Positions 49,981-62,374 are shown, numbered from the stretch's first letter. The stretch: DNA of 64,000 nt from Bryum argenteum (GCA_037043015.1 CM073323.1:29478758-29542757); one strand, 5' to 3'. The notes: a model not told the origin generated them from the sequence alone. Program-made: numbers and translations.

Positions 49981-50040
49981 TATGAGTGCGCCGGATATGA
50001 GTGCGCCGGATATGAGTGCGCCGGATATGAGTGCGCCGGG
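49981..50040. repeat. four 15-bp tandem repeats in the ARP2 promoter region
   Basis: Four units of TATGAGTGCGCCGGA (the last with G at its end) sit 187-246 bases upstream of the ARP2 start codon. Each holds a GCGC/CCGGA core. Variable copy number here could affect expression; that is inference. Confidence 0.95.
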
Positions 50041-50396
50041 TATACATTGAGTACCGCATCAATGTTTCTCACCTTTCAAGGAAAAATTGAAACTAAATTC
50101 TACGGTATGGTGGTTTATAATTTGATTCATTTGAACTTAAATTTCCTCCAAGTTGTGCAAGGGTGATGAATATGTCCATATACTTTTCACACATTGTTTA
50201 GAGAGGATCTCTTGTTCATAAGATTTTGCGAGGTGGCTATTTAGGGAGAACTTATTTTACTCTTTTTCATACTTTGAGTTTCTAAGGTAGAAGTTTAATT
50301 TCACATAAATGAGGACCAAGGTCTCATTGCATGCATATGAGTAAGTTCAATAAAACAAAAACAAACTTAGAATTTAATTAGTTTTAGGGATTAGTA
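50041..50396. other. gene-free stretch
   Basis: AT-rich; I see no coding or structured element. Confidence 0.45.
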
Positions 50397-50605
50397 AGGC
50401 ACCACAAGCCTTGATAGCGTGGTGGTTAGGGATTATGGCCTCTTACGAGGAGACATGTTGTGGATTCGATAGCCCTTTCCGCGTACTGCTGGCCATTATA
50501 GCTCACCCGACTATGGTGAAGGTTCTTACACCTCATCGTATCGGTATCTCAAAGCACTTCGGAAGAATACCATGTCGAGTATCTCTAAGGCATTAGTGTC
50601 TCTAG
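50397..50605 (+). mobile_element. SINE-like repeat, copy 2
   Basis: Starts AGGCACCACAAG like copy 1, has box A TAGCGTGGTGG (50415-50425) and box-B-like GATTCGATAGCC (from 50463), then the shared body (TATCTCAAAGCAC, GTCGAGTATCTCTAAGG, CATTAGT). Same orientation as copy 1 and diverged from it. Confidence 0.5.
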
Positions 50606-51624
50606 TGTGACTAGCATTACTTTCCAACATCACTTTAAATATCGAAAACCCTACTTTAGTGAGAAGACTAAATGTGTATTTTTACAATATTCATGAAGAT
50701 GAAGAGTAATATCATTTTGATTTTGTGATTTTTTGAAACATGGATATTTAGTGTGGGTAAGAAATTGAAACTTGAGATGGAAGAGTTTAGGTTTAAGATG
50801 AGGATTAGGGTTTAGGGTGGCTACACATGTACTTGCAAACCTAATTACTCACAATTTGACAAATAGTATTAGAAAGGTAGCAGGGGTAAGCTCACTATTT
50901 ATTACCTCACACTAAATACACTATTTAGTGTAGTGGCTAGGTAGAAACATAGTGTTCACCCTAAAGGGGTTAATAGTCCCACCTCGGTATAATAACTTGA
51001 GGGCATACGTCCAAGTATAGGTCAAAAGATCACTCTATTCAAGCCTGCCTCTAAATAGGTTGGAGTAGTTATTCTTCTTATTTGGAGATTAGTCTTGAGG
51101 TTTAGTTTCTATAATTGAAGTTTATCATTGGAGTAAGTGAGGGTCTCCATTCTCATTATTAAAGTTTGATTTTGAAAAGAAAGTATAGAAACTAAAAAAT
51201 AGTATACCCTCCCAAATACCGTATACGCTCTATGATGAGACCCGGCCAATAATAAGCCACCTCTCAAATTTCATTCTGACCTATTTATATTTGATTGTTT
51301 TGAATGACATTTAAATATAATATACAGTTTGGTAGATTTTTCAAAGTCTCTCATTTTGCAAGTGACTTGACCGTCTAGTCCTCAATCTCAAAACTTGCCA
51401 AACTAATACCACTAGTCATATTTTCTTCATCTAACGTGCACATTTGACGATTTAAAATTCTAAGTCAAGCCAAGTTTCCGATATAAAATTAGCAAAACCA
51501 TCCCATACTTTATGAGGTAGAATTTCTTATGGTATTTTTTGAGCTCCCTAGTATATAGTTTTACAATTTTTCAAAGAGAGTAAGACACACATATCAGATT
51601 GAATCACATTTATCAATTCTTCAA
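50606..51624. other. gene-free stretch
   Basis: AT-rich, no coding region. CTAAAGGGGTTAA at about 50964-50976 looks like an isolated right end of the TTAA-element family, but no left partner was found. Confidence 0.4.
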
Positions 51625-52677
51625 TTAACCCCTAAAAGCCCAAGGGGGTAGGAAGCTTGAACTTCACCCTAGAAAGAGCAAGACAATCAGCATTTTTTAA
51701 GGATTTTTGAAATTAGATCTGAACAAATCCAACCGAAGGATCTTGTAGGATAGTAATATGGAAACCTTCACAAAAAAATTCAGAATTCTTGCCCGCACGG
51801 ATTGGGAGATATATGCATTAGATGAAAAATATGCAAGTTTTGATTTTCGGGCAGCAGACTTTGAGCAATTATTACGACTTCATACAATGTTGAAAACGCA
51901 GCCTCTCTTGGAAATACATTGTCATGTGTAGTTCTATACCATTTTCAAAAAAAAGTAGAATTTTAGGATGTATATACATATTTTATAATGTAGCTTGCAA
52001 TGGGCTGAGGTACACAAAATCTTGAAACATTGCAAAATTTCTCAAAAACTTTACACACCTTGGGGCACAGTGGAAAATAAAGGGTGCCGGATGGGCCCTT
52101 CACTACACTTCCAAGAAAAGAAGAATAATTGTTAAAACACATTCAATAATAATAAAAAAATAGCAAGTAGCATCTGAGGTGGCATGTGAGTTGTCGCATA
52201 TGGCATCCACCCAAATCCTGTCTCACATAAGCAAGTCTCCCTCCCCTTTACCCATAAAAGCAATCCCCCTTCCCCCCTTATCCATTGCCCTTTTTAACAT
52301 TTTGTAAGCATGTGAACAGTGGAGAGTGAGGGGAGGAATCATGGGTGACCCTCAAACCCTTTCTGCCCCTCTGTCAAATTTCAAAATTTCCATTTTCAAG
52401 TTGTTGCCCAATCAATGGCCAAACTCACACTTGATTGGCTCTAGATGCTGCCCACAAGCTGCCCAAGTCCAAATCTTTGCCCTGTTTGTGTTTGAAGCTT
52501 AGTAGAAAAAATTCTATGAATTCAAATGAGGTTTTGTAAATTGGATGTAGTTCTCAACTCACCAAACTCCTAGTAAAAAAAAAAAATACTTTGCAAAAAG
52601 TTACTTTTTTTACCCACTGGAGCCCCTCAAAAATCGGCATCGACCAGAATATGGTCGATTGGGCTTTTAGGGGTTAA
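51625..52677. mobile_element. TTAA-flanked inverted-repeat element C
   Basis: Left end TTAACCCCTAAAAGCCCAA (51625-51643) and right end TTGGGCTTTTAGGGGTTAA (52659-52677) are exact inverted copies over 19 bases including TTAA. The 1.05-kb interior is AT-rich without a transposase and is not obviously similar to elements A, B or D beyond the ends. Confidence 0.7.
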
Positions 52678-52827
52678 ATCTGCTTACTCCAATTCCCATG
52701 AACAGAAAGTTATACAAACAATATAAAAACTTGAAACTCAAGTATTGAAGCTTCAGACCCTTGAATATGCTGATACTAAAACTAGAATGCCCAATTTCAT
52801 TTCAGATTTGCAGAAATGAAAACTGCA

Positions 52828-52977
<150 letters not shown>

Positions 52978-53346
52978 AAAAAAAATAAAAAATAATAAAA
53001 AATAATAATAATTTACAACATTCCAGAAACTAATTTTTATAGAAGACAATGGAACAATTGAGAATAAGTTCAGTGAATTGTTAGTCTTGTTAGTTAAATT
53101 ATCTTGAAGAAGATGAAGGAACTTACTTCTGAAGATGCAAGTCCCTGTGAGGGTCAATACGCAATTTAAAAATATGTACTTCAATCTTTACCCAAGCTCA
53201 TGCACTGGATGCAAGTGATATGAATAAATTAGACATTGTCCTCTTGTGGAATACTTTTAAGACTGAGTATGTAATTCTGAAGCATTTGCTCAAATCAGAG
53301 ACAGTAAATTACCCAACTGTCAAAACACCTACCCATAAAAAGTGCA

Positions 53347-54041
53347 TATGGTGAAACCACCTATTGTCGTGCACTTAACCCTTAAACGCCCGAGCATGCC
53401 CGAAACATTCGCTACACTGTAGCTCCGTGTACTTCGCTCGAAAACGGTCATCTCTGGTCTCAAACTGGTCACAGTCGCAGGATGAATCGCTTTGAACAAT
53501 TCGCTTGAGAAATTGTTGATACTAGAAGCGACAATTTCTAAAGCGCTGGTTAGAGTAGAGGATAGAGGAAGAGCCGGAGCTACCCAATCCAGGGTGACTC
53601 AGTTTCGATCGCCGTTGTTGTGAACCATTCAGCCAGAGCGGGTGACTTTTGAAGAATCTCCTGTCAGAGCGACGATCTCTTTTTTTTAGGTGTCCGTTTA
53701 CGGGGACACTTTTACAACGGTAGCTCAAACGGTTGTGCGATGGCACCGGACTGGGTTCGTCGTAGACGGGAAAATTGAGGGAATCTATATACTTGGAAAG
53801 ACAAATGAGTGGGTTACTATTTTCAGGGATGAGGAATAGGAAAAGTCTCACTTTCCCTATTTTTGTGATTTTCAAAAAAACACACATAATTAAATACAAT
53901 TTTTGGAAGCAGTAGCCTAAAGGCGGGCACCCTAATTTTGTTTACATGAGGTACATGCAAGGGAGGCTAGATCTTCATGAAAGAAAGAATTTTGGGTGCA
54001 CGCCTTTAGGTAGGTGCCCGCTTATAGGTGGTTTCACCATA
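53347..54041. mobile_element. TA-flanked MITE
   Basis: TA at 53347-53348 followed by TGGTGAAACCACCTAT, and ATAGGTGGTTTCACCA ending at 54039 followed by TA. The 16-base ends are exact inverted copies. A second inverted pair lies inside near the right end (CCTAAAGGCGGGCACC at about 53916 and GGTAGGTGCCCG at about 54009). The interior (691 bp) has no transposase. TA duplication fits the Tc1/mariner superfamily. Confidence 0.75.
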
Positions 54042-54198
54042 ATTCATGTAAATTTGTGCAATCTAACTACTTTGACTTCCTATGGATGATTACTAGCTCC
54101 TGTGCATAATTACATTCGTGGTAACTGATTAATGACTTCATGCTCTCTAAAATAAAGTACCTGCAATACATGGGATTCTCTATACTTAAATTCGAATA

Positions 54199-55804
54199 TA
54201 CAGTGACCTTCAAAACTGTCCCAATGTTTGTACATGTTACATTCAAAAAATAATGTAGGTAAGAGAAACTCATGGAATGGAATGTAGTAAATTTATTGAA
54301 ATAGTACATACAATGTACTAATTGATTACAAAAATTCCAACAAAATTGAAGCGCTCAATGAGAAAGGAAAAAAACCTAAAGCTACTCTGTACATTGGTAC
54401 ACTTTTGAACGTCCAACATGGAAATTCCTCACCACTTTGTCCATTTTCCTCTGGATTTTAATACAGCTGCTATTCGTCTGGGCATTGATTCTATAAGTCT
54501 CTTGCAATCATCAACAGTGATAGGAGGGAAGGTTTCTTCCACACGAGACCATAATTCAAGTATCCTTTTTGGTGGTGTGTCATATCGATTCAATCTCCTT
54601 TTCAAAATTGCCCATAGATTTTCTATAGGATTCAAATCTAGAGATCGAGCAAAGGCCAAGATAAGACACCAAAAGGTTGCCTAGAAAACCATTGTTTCAT
54701 ACTATTACTTGGTATGTATAGGTGCATTATCCTGTTGAAATATGACTCGATGGATCTAAATTATATTTTTGAATTGTACCATGGAGATGCTCCTCCAAGA
54801 TTTTTTGATAACCATCTTTGATTGAGGCGACCTTCAATTCTACACATCATGCCAGGTCCATGTATACACATACATCCCCATATCATCACAGAACCACCAC
54901 CATGCTTAAGAGTCGGAATAACGGTCCGCTCTGAAAGTTCCTGTGGATCACGAACCCAACACCAAACTCTCCCATCTGAAGAAGAAAATGTTAATTTTAG
55001 TCTCATCCGAGAATATCACGTGACTCCGGTCATCAATAGTATAGTCTTTCGATACTTTTCGGCAAATTCTAAGCGAGCCTAATATTATTTGCGTGACAAA
55101 TGTGGTTTCTTTTCTTTCACATGCGATTGCAAACCTGCTCTACAAAGTCCACGGCGTACAGTAACTTCACTGACTTGTACTCCAAAAACTTCTTGCACAT
55201 GTTTAGTAGCTTCTCTTGCAGTAGACACCTTCCCTCTTGTTATACTAGTTACACAAGACCGCTCCATTGCACTTGTCAACTTGCGTGGTCTACCTCCAAC
55301 TAAAAGCTTTGCATCTGGAAAATGCTTCTTACGGAGCCTCTGTACACTTGATTTACCAACATGCAAAGAATTTCCTATCTCTCTCACACTACAACCTTTT
55401 TGAAGCAAAGAGAGTATACCTTGTTGCTTCCCCTGGGACAATGGTCTCACCATTTTCACTTGTGAAGCTAAACACGAAAGAAACAAATATATGACGCAAG
55501 AAGAACAAATACACACAACAGAACACAAACCAAGCAATTCACAATGCATGTACACTTCACTTGCTATGCATACAAGATTCACTCATATGTACTTTCAAAA
55601 CTGTCCCAATGAAGAGAAAATATCTAGAGCTTCAATTCATGCACATACATGTAGAGACAAGTGGTAAGCCTTGCTCCTTGATTACCTTACTAATGATAGT
55701 ATGTAACTAAATTGATGCCATGTCAGTCTAGCATGCAATCACTATGTGGTGACTCACCAAACTTTCAAATTATAAACATTGGGACACTTTTGAATGTCAC
55801 TGTA
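54199..55804 (-). mobile_element. Tc1/mariner transposon, decayed
   Basis: Terminal inverted repeats start CAGTGACCTTCAAAACTGTC at 54201 and end (inverted) at 55802, differing at about three of 32 positions, with TA target duplications at 54199-54200 and 55803-55804. Element length is 1602 bp. Imperfect inverted copies of the same end sequence occur further in, at about 54385-54412 and 55586-55609. The minus strand encodes a broken transposase. Confidence 0.92.
54429..55453 (-). pseudogene. Tc1-type transposase, frameshifted
   Basis: From ATG 55453 the frame starts MVRPLSQGKQQGILSLLQKG and continues with a paired helix-turn-helix DNA-binding region (SVREIGNSLHVGKSSVQRLR, GRPRKLT). It stops at 55085. 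The catalytic domain survives in pieces: FSDETKIN near 55010 (first Asp), GGGSVMIWGCM (54886), FQQDNAPIHTK near 54740 (second Asp) and LDLNPIENLW (third acidic residue Glu) in the last frame ending 54429. This is the DD34E arrangement of Tc1. At least two frameshifts and stops after HTK make it inactive. Confidence 0.9.
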
Positions 55805-56342
55805 TCTGTACAGTATGTTTTAATAGAAAGAAAGCCTTCACAAAACAACGTCAATCAAAATACTCTATTCTTCAATTCAATTTGCTAAAATTGGTGCTTA
55901 CTGCAATTTGATATCAACTTCAAAGTACAGACAGTCATAATTTCTTATTCGGGATTCCTGAGTTTTCACCATCTAAGCTTCGTGTATGTTGAACTTAAAC
56001 TCTTAGTCCTATTTCTGTTTAGATTTGGGATTACGAGAATGAAGATTGTCATAAAAAGATCATAAAAGACACTTTCATTATATTTTACAAGAGACAACCA
56101 TGGAAGTGGGAATAAGTTCATACATTAGACAACTAATCAAATCCTTTCATGAGGTTAATAACGGTACTTACTTCTCACAAAACAAATCCTACAAAGATTC
56201 AAATTTAACTCAATGTATCAATGTCATTCTCAACCCAAGCTCATAAACTGAATGCAAGTGATTTCAAGAGTAACTTCGAAATTGTCTCCCTCTGAAATAC
56301 TTAATTTTCTCTTGAAGTTCATGTAGTGATTGTAACAATGAA

Positions 56343-57398
56343 TCAAGATTCAAGTTTCACAATGAGTAGCTTACTAACATCAAATTTGGACTCTCTTTCT
56401 GAAACCACTTCAATGCAAATAGAGCCATTTTCTGCTGTGAAGTAGCTCGTGTGACCTTCCTTCTTCATCCCACCTTCCTCTTCCTTACAATCATATATTC
56501 CTACATTGTTGTTTTCTATACTAATCCCTGAATTCTTCAAAGTAGAGAAAGGCATCGACATGTTATTTAGGATAATCTTTTCTAAACTCTCATTAACTCC
56601 AGAAAACGGCTGCCTCTTTAATGGATTTGTACTCCAACATTCATTAAGAAGTTTAACCAACACCTTTGGACACCCACTTGAAAGAACTCGTCTCTGCTCT
56701 TGTAATATCTCCGTGTATAATTCGCTACGTGAAATCAAATCATCAAATGGTGTCGTGAGTGTCAAAACATGTGCACAAGTCATGGCAAAGCTATATGCAT
56801 CTGCTTTGCACCAGTTCACCTTTCCTAAGCCTCGAGGGTGTGCATCTGGATGAGCCTCTGGAGCTCTATAGGATGTGGTACCAATACCTCGATATGACTT
56901 GGTGTATGCCTCTGAAGCTTCCACCTTACTCTTGCATGATCCAAAGCCCACGAGCTTTACCCAATAATAATCTTCATGGTATGAAGATTTCAAGGTCTTC
57001 ACAACGACATCTGAGGCTTTAGATCCCAATGTGCGACATTCCTTTCATGTAAATGCTCAACCCCGTCGGCTATTTGCCATATAATATCAAGGGCTACATC
57101 AAGTGAGAAGTGCACACCTTTTCTTTCCTTGATTAAGTCAAACAAACTCTTCTCCATGAGCTCCATGGCAATAAACTGCTCTCCTTTGCCATCTCCATTG
57201 CCACAACATATAAAACCCACTATGCAAGGATGCCTTACCTTTCTTGCCATGATCAATGCTTTCTTAAAAAATTTGGTCTGAGATGTCTCCCCATGAAACT
57301 CCTTTTTGGCACAAGGCACTCCCAACCAAGTGGTCTTCCATACTCCATTTGCACCATATCCATCTCCAAGAAACTTGAAATCCCCCCAAGTCCATATT
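56343..57398 (-). pseudogene. TKL-type protein kinase pseudogene
   Basis: On the minus strand an ATP loop GDGYGANGVW and a Lys motif (CAKKEF) open the domain near 57350, followed by KVRHPCIVGFICCG, MELMEKSLFDLI, IADGVEHLHERNVAHWDLK. The catalytic HRD is HWD. One base is missing just after DLK, shifting the rest into another frame (ASDVVVKTLK). DFG is then GFG (KLVGFGSCK). The C-lobe follows (GTTSYRAPEAHPDAH, KADAYSFAMTCAHVLT, LLNECWSTNPLKRQPFSGV) and a tail of about 80 residues. The layout resembles TKL kinases that I remember as numerous in mosses and lycophytes. Frameshift plus two catalytic changes mark it as dead. Positions upstream of 57325 read in the same frame without an ATG. Confidence 0.82.
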
Positions 57399-58029
57399 GG
57401 TTCCTTCTCTTTCTCTCACAAAAGTCTTCACATCATTACCTTGTGTAAACTTCCATTACGGATGTGCAGCACTGCTGCTAGCATACTGATGGAAAAATCT
57501 CATTGTGCATTCAGGTGAAAGTATGCAAAGTATCAAACCAAATATGCCATACTGTAGTCCTATCGCGTAAAAAAATATTGAATTAGTATCTGTACAAATG
57601 ATCCTAGAGCTAAATAATTCCCACTGCAGTTCTGTAAATCCTCCAAACAGACAAGCATGCTTTGCATGTCTTTGATGATTAGTTTCATAATAACGCTAAA
57701 TTTATGTATCTCGAAAAAGCAGAGGCATCACATCAAACAAATGCAGTGCAAAACATTGCGGGAACCAGTCCAACATCATAAATTTCTCACAAAAGAAGAC
57801 ACAGGCAATTGAAACTGTGGAATATTTATACAAACAACACTTTTGCACTCCACGGATAAATGTCCACTGAAGTAAATTAATTTTGCGACGATAGTCCTTC
57901 CTAAATTGCAATAGTTTTAGGAAGGTCTACTATCACTTATGCCCAAATGTAAATAATCATAAAAATCATGTCGAATGTCGAATGTTGGATCAGTCTCTAA
58001 GCTACGGCGCGCTCGAAAGCACACATCCT
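57399..58029. other. gene-free stretch, 3' flank of the second GDSL gene
   Basis: AT-rich; should hold the 3' UTR of the minus-strand GDSL gene. No other feature seen. Confidence 0.5.
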
Positions 58030-59598
58030 CTAAGAGCGGAAGGGGAAGAAGAAGAAGTCGGGCGAGCACTTCAGACCGCCGGCCGGGGTCACGTGCTGTC
58101 CCGTCAAGAAAGCCGTGGCTGCCGCCTTGTTGAACGTGTTCGACATGTGGATTCCGTCCCAGCTCAGAACCGCCGACAAGTTCTTGCACGGCTGCACCGG
58201 CAGCGTCATCGTCAAGTTCACGAACTTGCCCTCCACTATACCGGCGTGCCCGCACGTCACCTTCTTGTTGAAGTTGTACGGCCCTCCCTTGCCGCAGCAT
58301 GCCTTCAGAGGATCCGTCACGCCGTACTTCGACGGGTTCGCCAAAATGTCGTAGTACACGGCGTAGTTGTCCGCCAGTACGATCTTCTTCGACGGGTACG
58401 CGCTCCGAAGCTTCTTCACCGCCTCGTTCAGCTTCCAGTTGTGCGCCTTGCTGATGTCGTTCAGCTCCGTGATGCATCCGTACTTGTCGTAGTGCAGTTT
58501 CTTGCCCTTGCCGGCGAACTGGGTCAGCAGCGCGGGGATGCAACCCAGAGGAGGCATGTTCACCACCAACACTTCCCGGGGCGTGGGCAGGTACAACGAC
58601 GGGAAATCCGGAGGAATGTACAAGTACGGCTTGAACATACCCTGCCATCGTCATCATCCATCAACAAGTTAGATCCACTCATTCACAACTACCACACAAC
58701 CCACGTCAATGCATTCCTTCCCAAGCAAGCTTCACATACTCGGCGGTGACTGTCCAAGTACCTTGATGTGCGTGGTGATGGCCTTGACCACATCGTCAAC
58801 GATCAAGTGTGTCTGCTTGATCGTCAGCTTCTGCTCGTACAGACTGAAGAAGTAGTCCTGGTATCCGGCGTACACCAAGAACAGCGAGTCGCTGAAGGAA
58901 GCCAGCCTCGGGAGGCCCTGGACGAATGCTCTCGATGGTGGGTTGAACGTGGGATTCTCATAAAACCACACACGGATCTCGTACCGGTGCATCCACTCCA
59001 GCTGCACATCCAGAGAGAAGGGGGAGTTGAATCCCGACCCCTTCTTCCAGACCTTCACGGGCCGTGCTGACCCACCGTAAGCAGCGAAGTTGGTGCCGAA
59101 GTTGAGGGGGGCTCCAACACTCCTCAGAAACGGGTAGATGGGTCGTCTCCTCACTCCGAAAGCTGTCCACACAACACCACGGAATCCAATCAAACTCTAT
59201 CTCTCCGACGAAATTGTCAACCAAGACATTACCAAATCTAACAGTCATATACACTTTCACACTCACTCCGGACGTCCGGTGCAGCGTTGCCACCATATTT
59301 GCCGAAATTAATGAACATGTTATATAAATGTACAACATTTCAACCACGTACCAAGAAAGTCGAGCAGCAATTTTCCGTCCGTGTAGCGATCGGCTGCGTG
59401 CATGGGGAACTCCTGGCCCATGGGGTCCAACTCAGCTTCCTTGAACAGTTCGGGGAACGCAGCGATGGAGTTTCCGGTGTCGGTGAGAGAGTCTCCGAAG
59501 GCGAAGATGGCTGGGTAGGAACAATTGGGCAGCGCGGCCGCTGTCAACTGGAAGAGCGCGCAGAACGCCAACAGCGCTACGAGCGCCATCCGAGCCAT
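58030..59598 (-). CDS. GDSL esterase/lipase (SGNH hydrolase), secreted, 3 exons
   Basis: Exons (minus) are 59598-59352, 59162-58762 and 58641-58030, in phase, 419 residues. Signal peptide about 1-22, catalytic Ser37 in FGDSLTDTGN, second block TNFAAYGGSAR, third block AGYQDYF with Gln184 where the family has Asn, last block SWDGIH with Asp378 and His381. It ends SPDFFFFPFRS. The protein closely matches the product of 3791-5499 along its whole length; exon 2 here equals exons 2+3 of that gene (401 nt in both) and exon 3 equals exons 4+5. Same fold and presumably the same type of ester substrate in the apoplast. ATG 59598 is the first Met before the signal peptide. Confidence 0.93.
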
Positions 59599-59751
59599 GA
59601 TCGGAGAATCCTGTGATCAACCTCAGAGCAGCAGGCCCTCGAACTCCTCGTTGTACAGTGCAAGGACCAGACTCGTACTACTCGGAGTACAAGCTCAGAC
59701 GACTCGATTGAGCTGTCGAGACGTAAGGTGACTGTCACACTGATCGTTCGG

Positions 59752-59766
59752 TCATTATATATTAGT
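59752..59766 (-). promoter_or_regulatory. TATA box of the second GDSL gene
   Basis: Minus-strand CTAATATATAATGAC places TATATAAT about 155 bases before ATG 59598, close to the TATA-to-ATG distance in the paralogue (about 170). Further upstream, W-box cores occur at about 60027, 60067, 60253 and 60456. Confidence 0.5.
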
Positions 59767-61407
59767 ATACCCCCGAAACATCCGTTCGCATCGCTTTCGC
59801 GAGGGAGACGAATCGAAATTTTGGTGGATCGATTCCGAATTGGAAAATTGGTGACCTCGCTAACTATAGAACACCACTGTATACGAGCCAAGAGTTTCCT
59901 TCGGAAGCTCGTGCCATGAGCCGCGAGTCCTGCTGGATCTTCCTTGGCGGGCATTATTTCTCCACTGTAGAGACGAAGGATTGTCGCTCTGGAAGGTGGA
60001 CTTTTGGTCCGATTCCCGTGACCTTTTTGACCGTGATATGGTTTTGTAAGAGCGGAGTCAAACACAGGTCAATGCAGTCCGTGGCTCCCCGGAGGTTCTG
60101 GGCATCGCTCACCCTTCTACCGCAATGTTTACTAAGATAAGCTTTCTCTCCGATGAGCAGTTATAGCAAAGCTAAACTTGGTCGCCGGGGGGAAGGTTGC
60201 TGTGAGGTGATATTAGAAAGTCAGCATCACATATTAAGAACGTAGAAATTTCTTGTTGACCTTGATGTTTAAACAAAATTATCCCATGACATCGACTTGT
60301 TACGCGGAGATTCAACCATGAAGAACAATCGGCAGGGATGTGAGAGTACGAAAGTAATCAGGTATATTCTACAATCATGTTAGCTCTCATTCAACCTCGC
60401 ATGCATCGATATCTTAGGCTGAAAGAGTAGAATGATTCTTTGGTGAGCGATGAAAGCAGGTCAACAATTGGATCTACCATATTGCAGATTCTGCAGGTAA
60501 GTTTGATGAAAGGACAATTAACATTGATTGGTTCAAAAAAGAAAAGATTTAGTATTTCAAGGTGTCAGTGGTAGTTTGGATAAGAGTGAAAGATTGCCAT
60601 AACTTAAGATATTGGTGTTGTTCGACCGTATGGCAGTCGTCACTTCGTCAGGGCTATATAATATTGTTGGACTGGTACTTTTCAGAGATTTATGCTGACA
60701 ATTGGCGCTGCAGAAAATTGGACGTCGCCTAAATTATGAGGAGCCTGGTTCCGGAATGTCTGAAGTCTCAACTGAGCACTGAACCAAGAGTGCTGCAAAA
60801 AAGTTCGAAAGAACTTGTAAGGATGGTGTAAGGTAGAATGACCTTAAACCGCGCAAATAAGAGATTCAGCATGGTTGTGGACCTCGTGTGTACTGTTTGT
60901 AATTTTTCTTGGATGGGAAAACAGGAGATAGGGTGAATGCAAAAATTTTGAAAATAAAATAGCAAAAATTGAATTTACTACAAATTTTTGAAGTCAAAAG
61001 TGTACATGACTGTAAAGTGATCAGTAGACTCTCCTTTTTATCCGGCAGACCAGTACTCTGTGGCGGTCAAGCATGTAGCTAAAACCGTGCAAAATAGGGT
61101 TAATGAACCATGAACCGTGAACCAACCACCTCCCTACAATTCCATATCGAGTCACTATGCACCCTCAGATTTCACAACTGGTGTGCGTGCAATAAGGTCC
61201 ATGCCATGGGCGGCTACAGGGGCGGTCTGCCCTGCGCTTCTGGGGGGCTGCGCGGTTTAAGGTCCTTCTACCTTAACACCTCTTGTGAAGATGTTGTAAC
61301 ACCATCAACCAGTTCTAGACTGGTGGGTGTCCAACTACATCAAAGCCCTAATGTAATTGAAAGCACATGGAGTGGCATCCTCTTAAGTGACTATAAAGTC
61401 TTGTGGT
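59767..61407. other. gene-free stretch upstream of the second GDSL gene
   Basis: No coding region supported. Contains the scattered W-box cores noted with the promoter. Confidence 0.45.
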
Positions 61408-62374
61408 TTAACCCCTAAAAATCCAAGCGTTTCCTTGACCTCTAGAACCAAAAACTGCCATTTTTCACCTTTGTTGGGAAATGGGGAAATGAATAAACCC
61501 TAAAACCTAAACCCTAAACCCTAAACCCTAAACCCTAAACCCTTAGACTTTGAACCGTAAGATCTTGTACCTAACTTATATACAAAGGACTGGTCAAAAT
61601 TTCAACCGTTGGATGTTTGTCATTTGTGAGATCATAACAATCAAAGTTTGACCAACAATTCTTTTTGCTGCTACGTGAGAGGCATTGTCTAAATGGTGCC
61701 AAGGGCAACTTGATGATTGTTACTCCAAAAAATTTCCCCTCATTTTTTTTCATGTAGGTAATCAAGTTGGGTACGCTCATGCAAAATTTTAGAGACCAAT
61801 TCCACTTTTTGACCTTAATGTAAAATATTTTATGAAATAAGGTCTAAAAACAACCATATAGTAAAACAAGCAGCACAAATGATATATTTAATTTGAGAAA
61901 AATCTAGACGGTGAGTAGGTGCATTTATGATATTGTGAATTTCGAAAAGAAAAGATCTTAGAAAAAAATCCAAAATCTCGAATTTTGACAATTTTTGAAA
62001 GAAAAAATTGTAAAATTACTAAAAATTGTGGAGATTGTTTTTGAAAGTTTTGGAGGCTGCCCTTGTAAAATTGGTAAACTTTTTGACTTTGGATACTTTG
62101 GAATTTGAATAGTAATTTGGTAATGAACATATTTCCAAAAAATATAAAATTAAACAAAATAGTTTTAAACTACCCGTTTTCGACTTGAAACCTAAAATTT
62201 CTAAATGAAGGTTATAAAACTAAAATTTGGCTTTACAAAATTTACCACATACGCATTACTGTATGGGGAGCATCCAATAAAAATCTTAAGCAATAATATC
62301 AATTTAATTCCTAAAAATGAGCTGCTCGAAATCTCATAAAACCGAATCGGTTTTCTTGGATTTTTAGGGGTTAA
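61408..62374. mobile_element. TTAA-flanked inverted-repeat element D
   Basis: Left end TTAACCCCTAAAAATCCAAG (61408-61427) and right end CTTGGATTTTTAGGGGTTAA (62355-62374) are exact inverted copies over 20 bases including TTAA. The interior has no ORF of note, but its left half is shared with element E and its right half with element B. Telomere-like units sit in it at 61495-61543. Confidence 0.75.
61495..61543. repeat. interstitial telomeric repeats
   Basis: About six to seven units of CCCTAAA, the plant telomere repeat read on the C-rich strand, with one variant unit (CCTAAA). They lie inside element D about 85 bases from its left end. Confidence 0.95.

Noticed and set aside
57917-58749. 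Long open frames overlapping the second GDSL gene (246 and 255 codons)
   Set aside because: They are other-frame shadows of the GC-rich GDSL exon 3; the GDSL frame carries the conserved catalytic motifs and correct splice sites.
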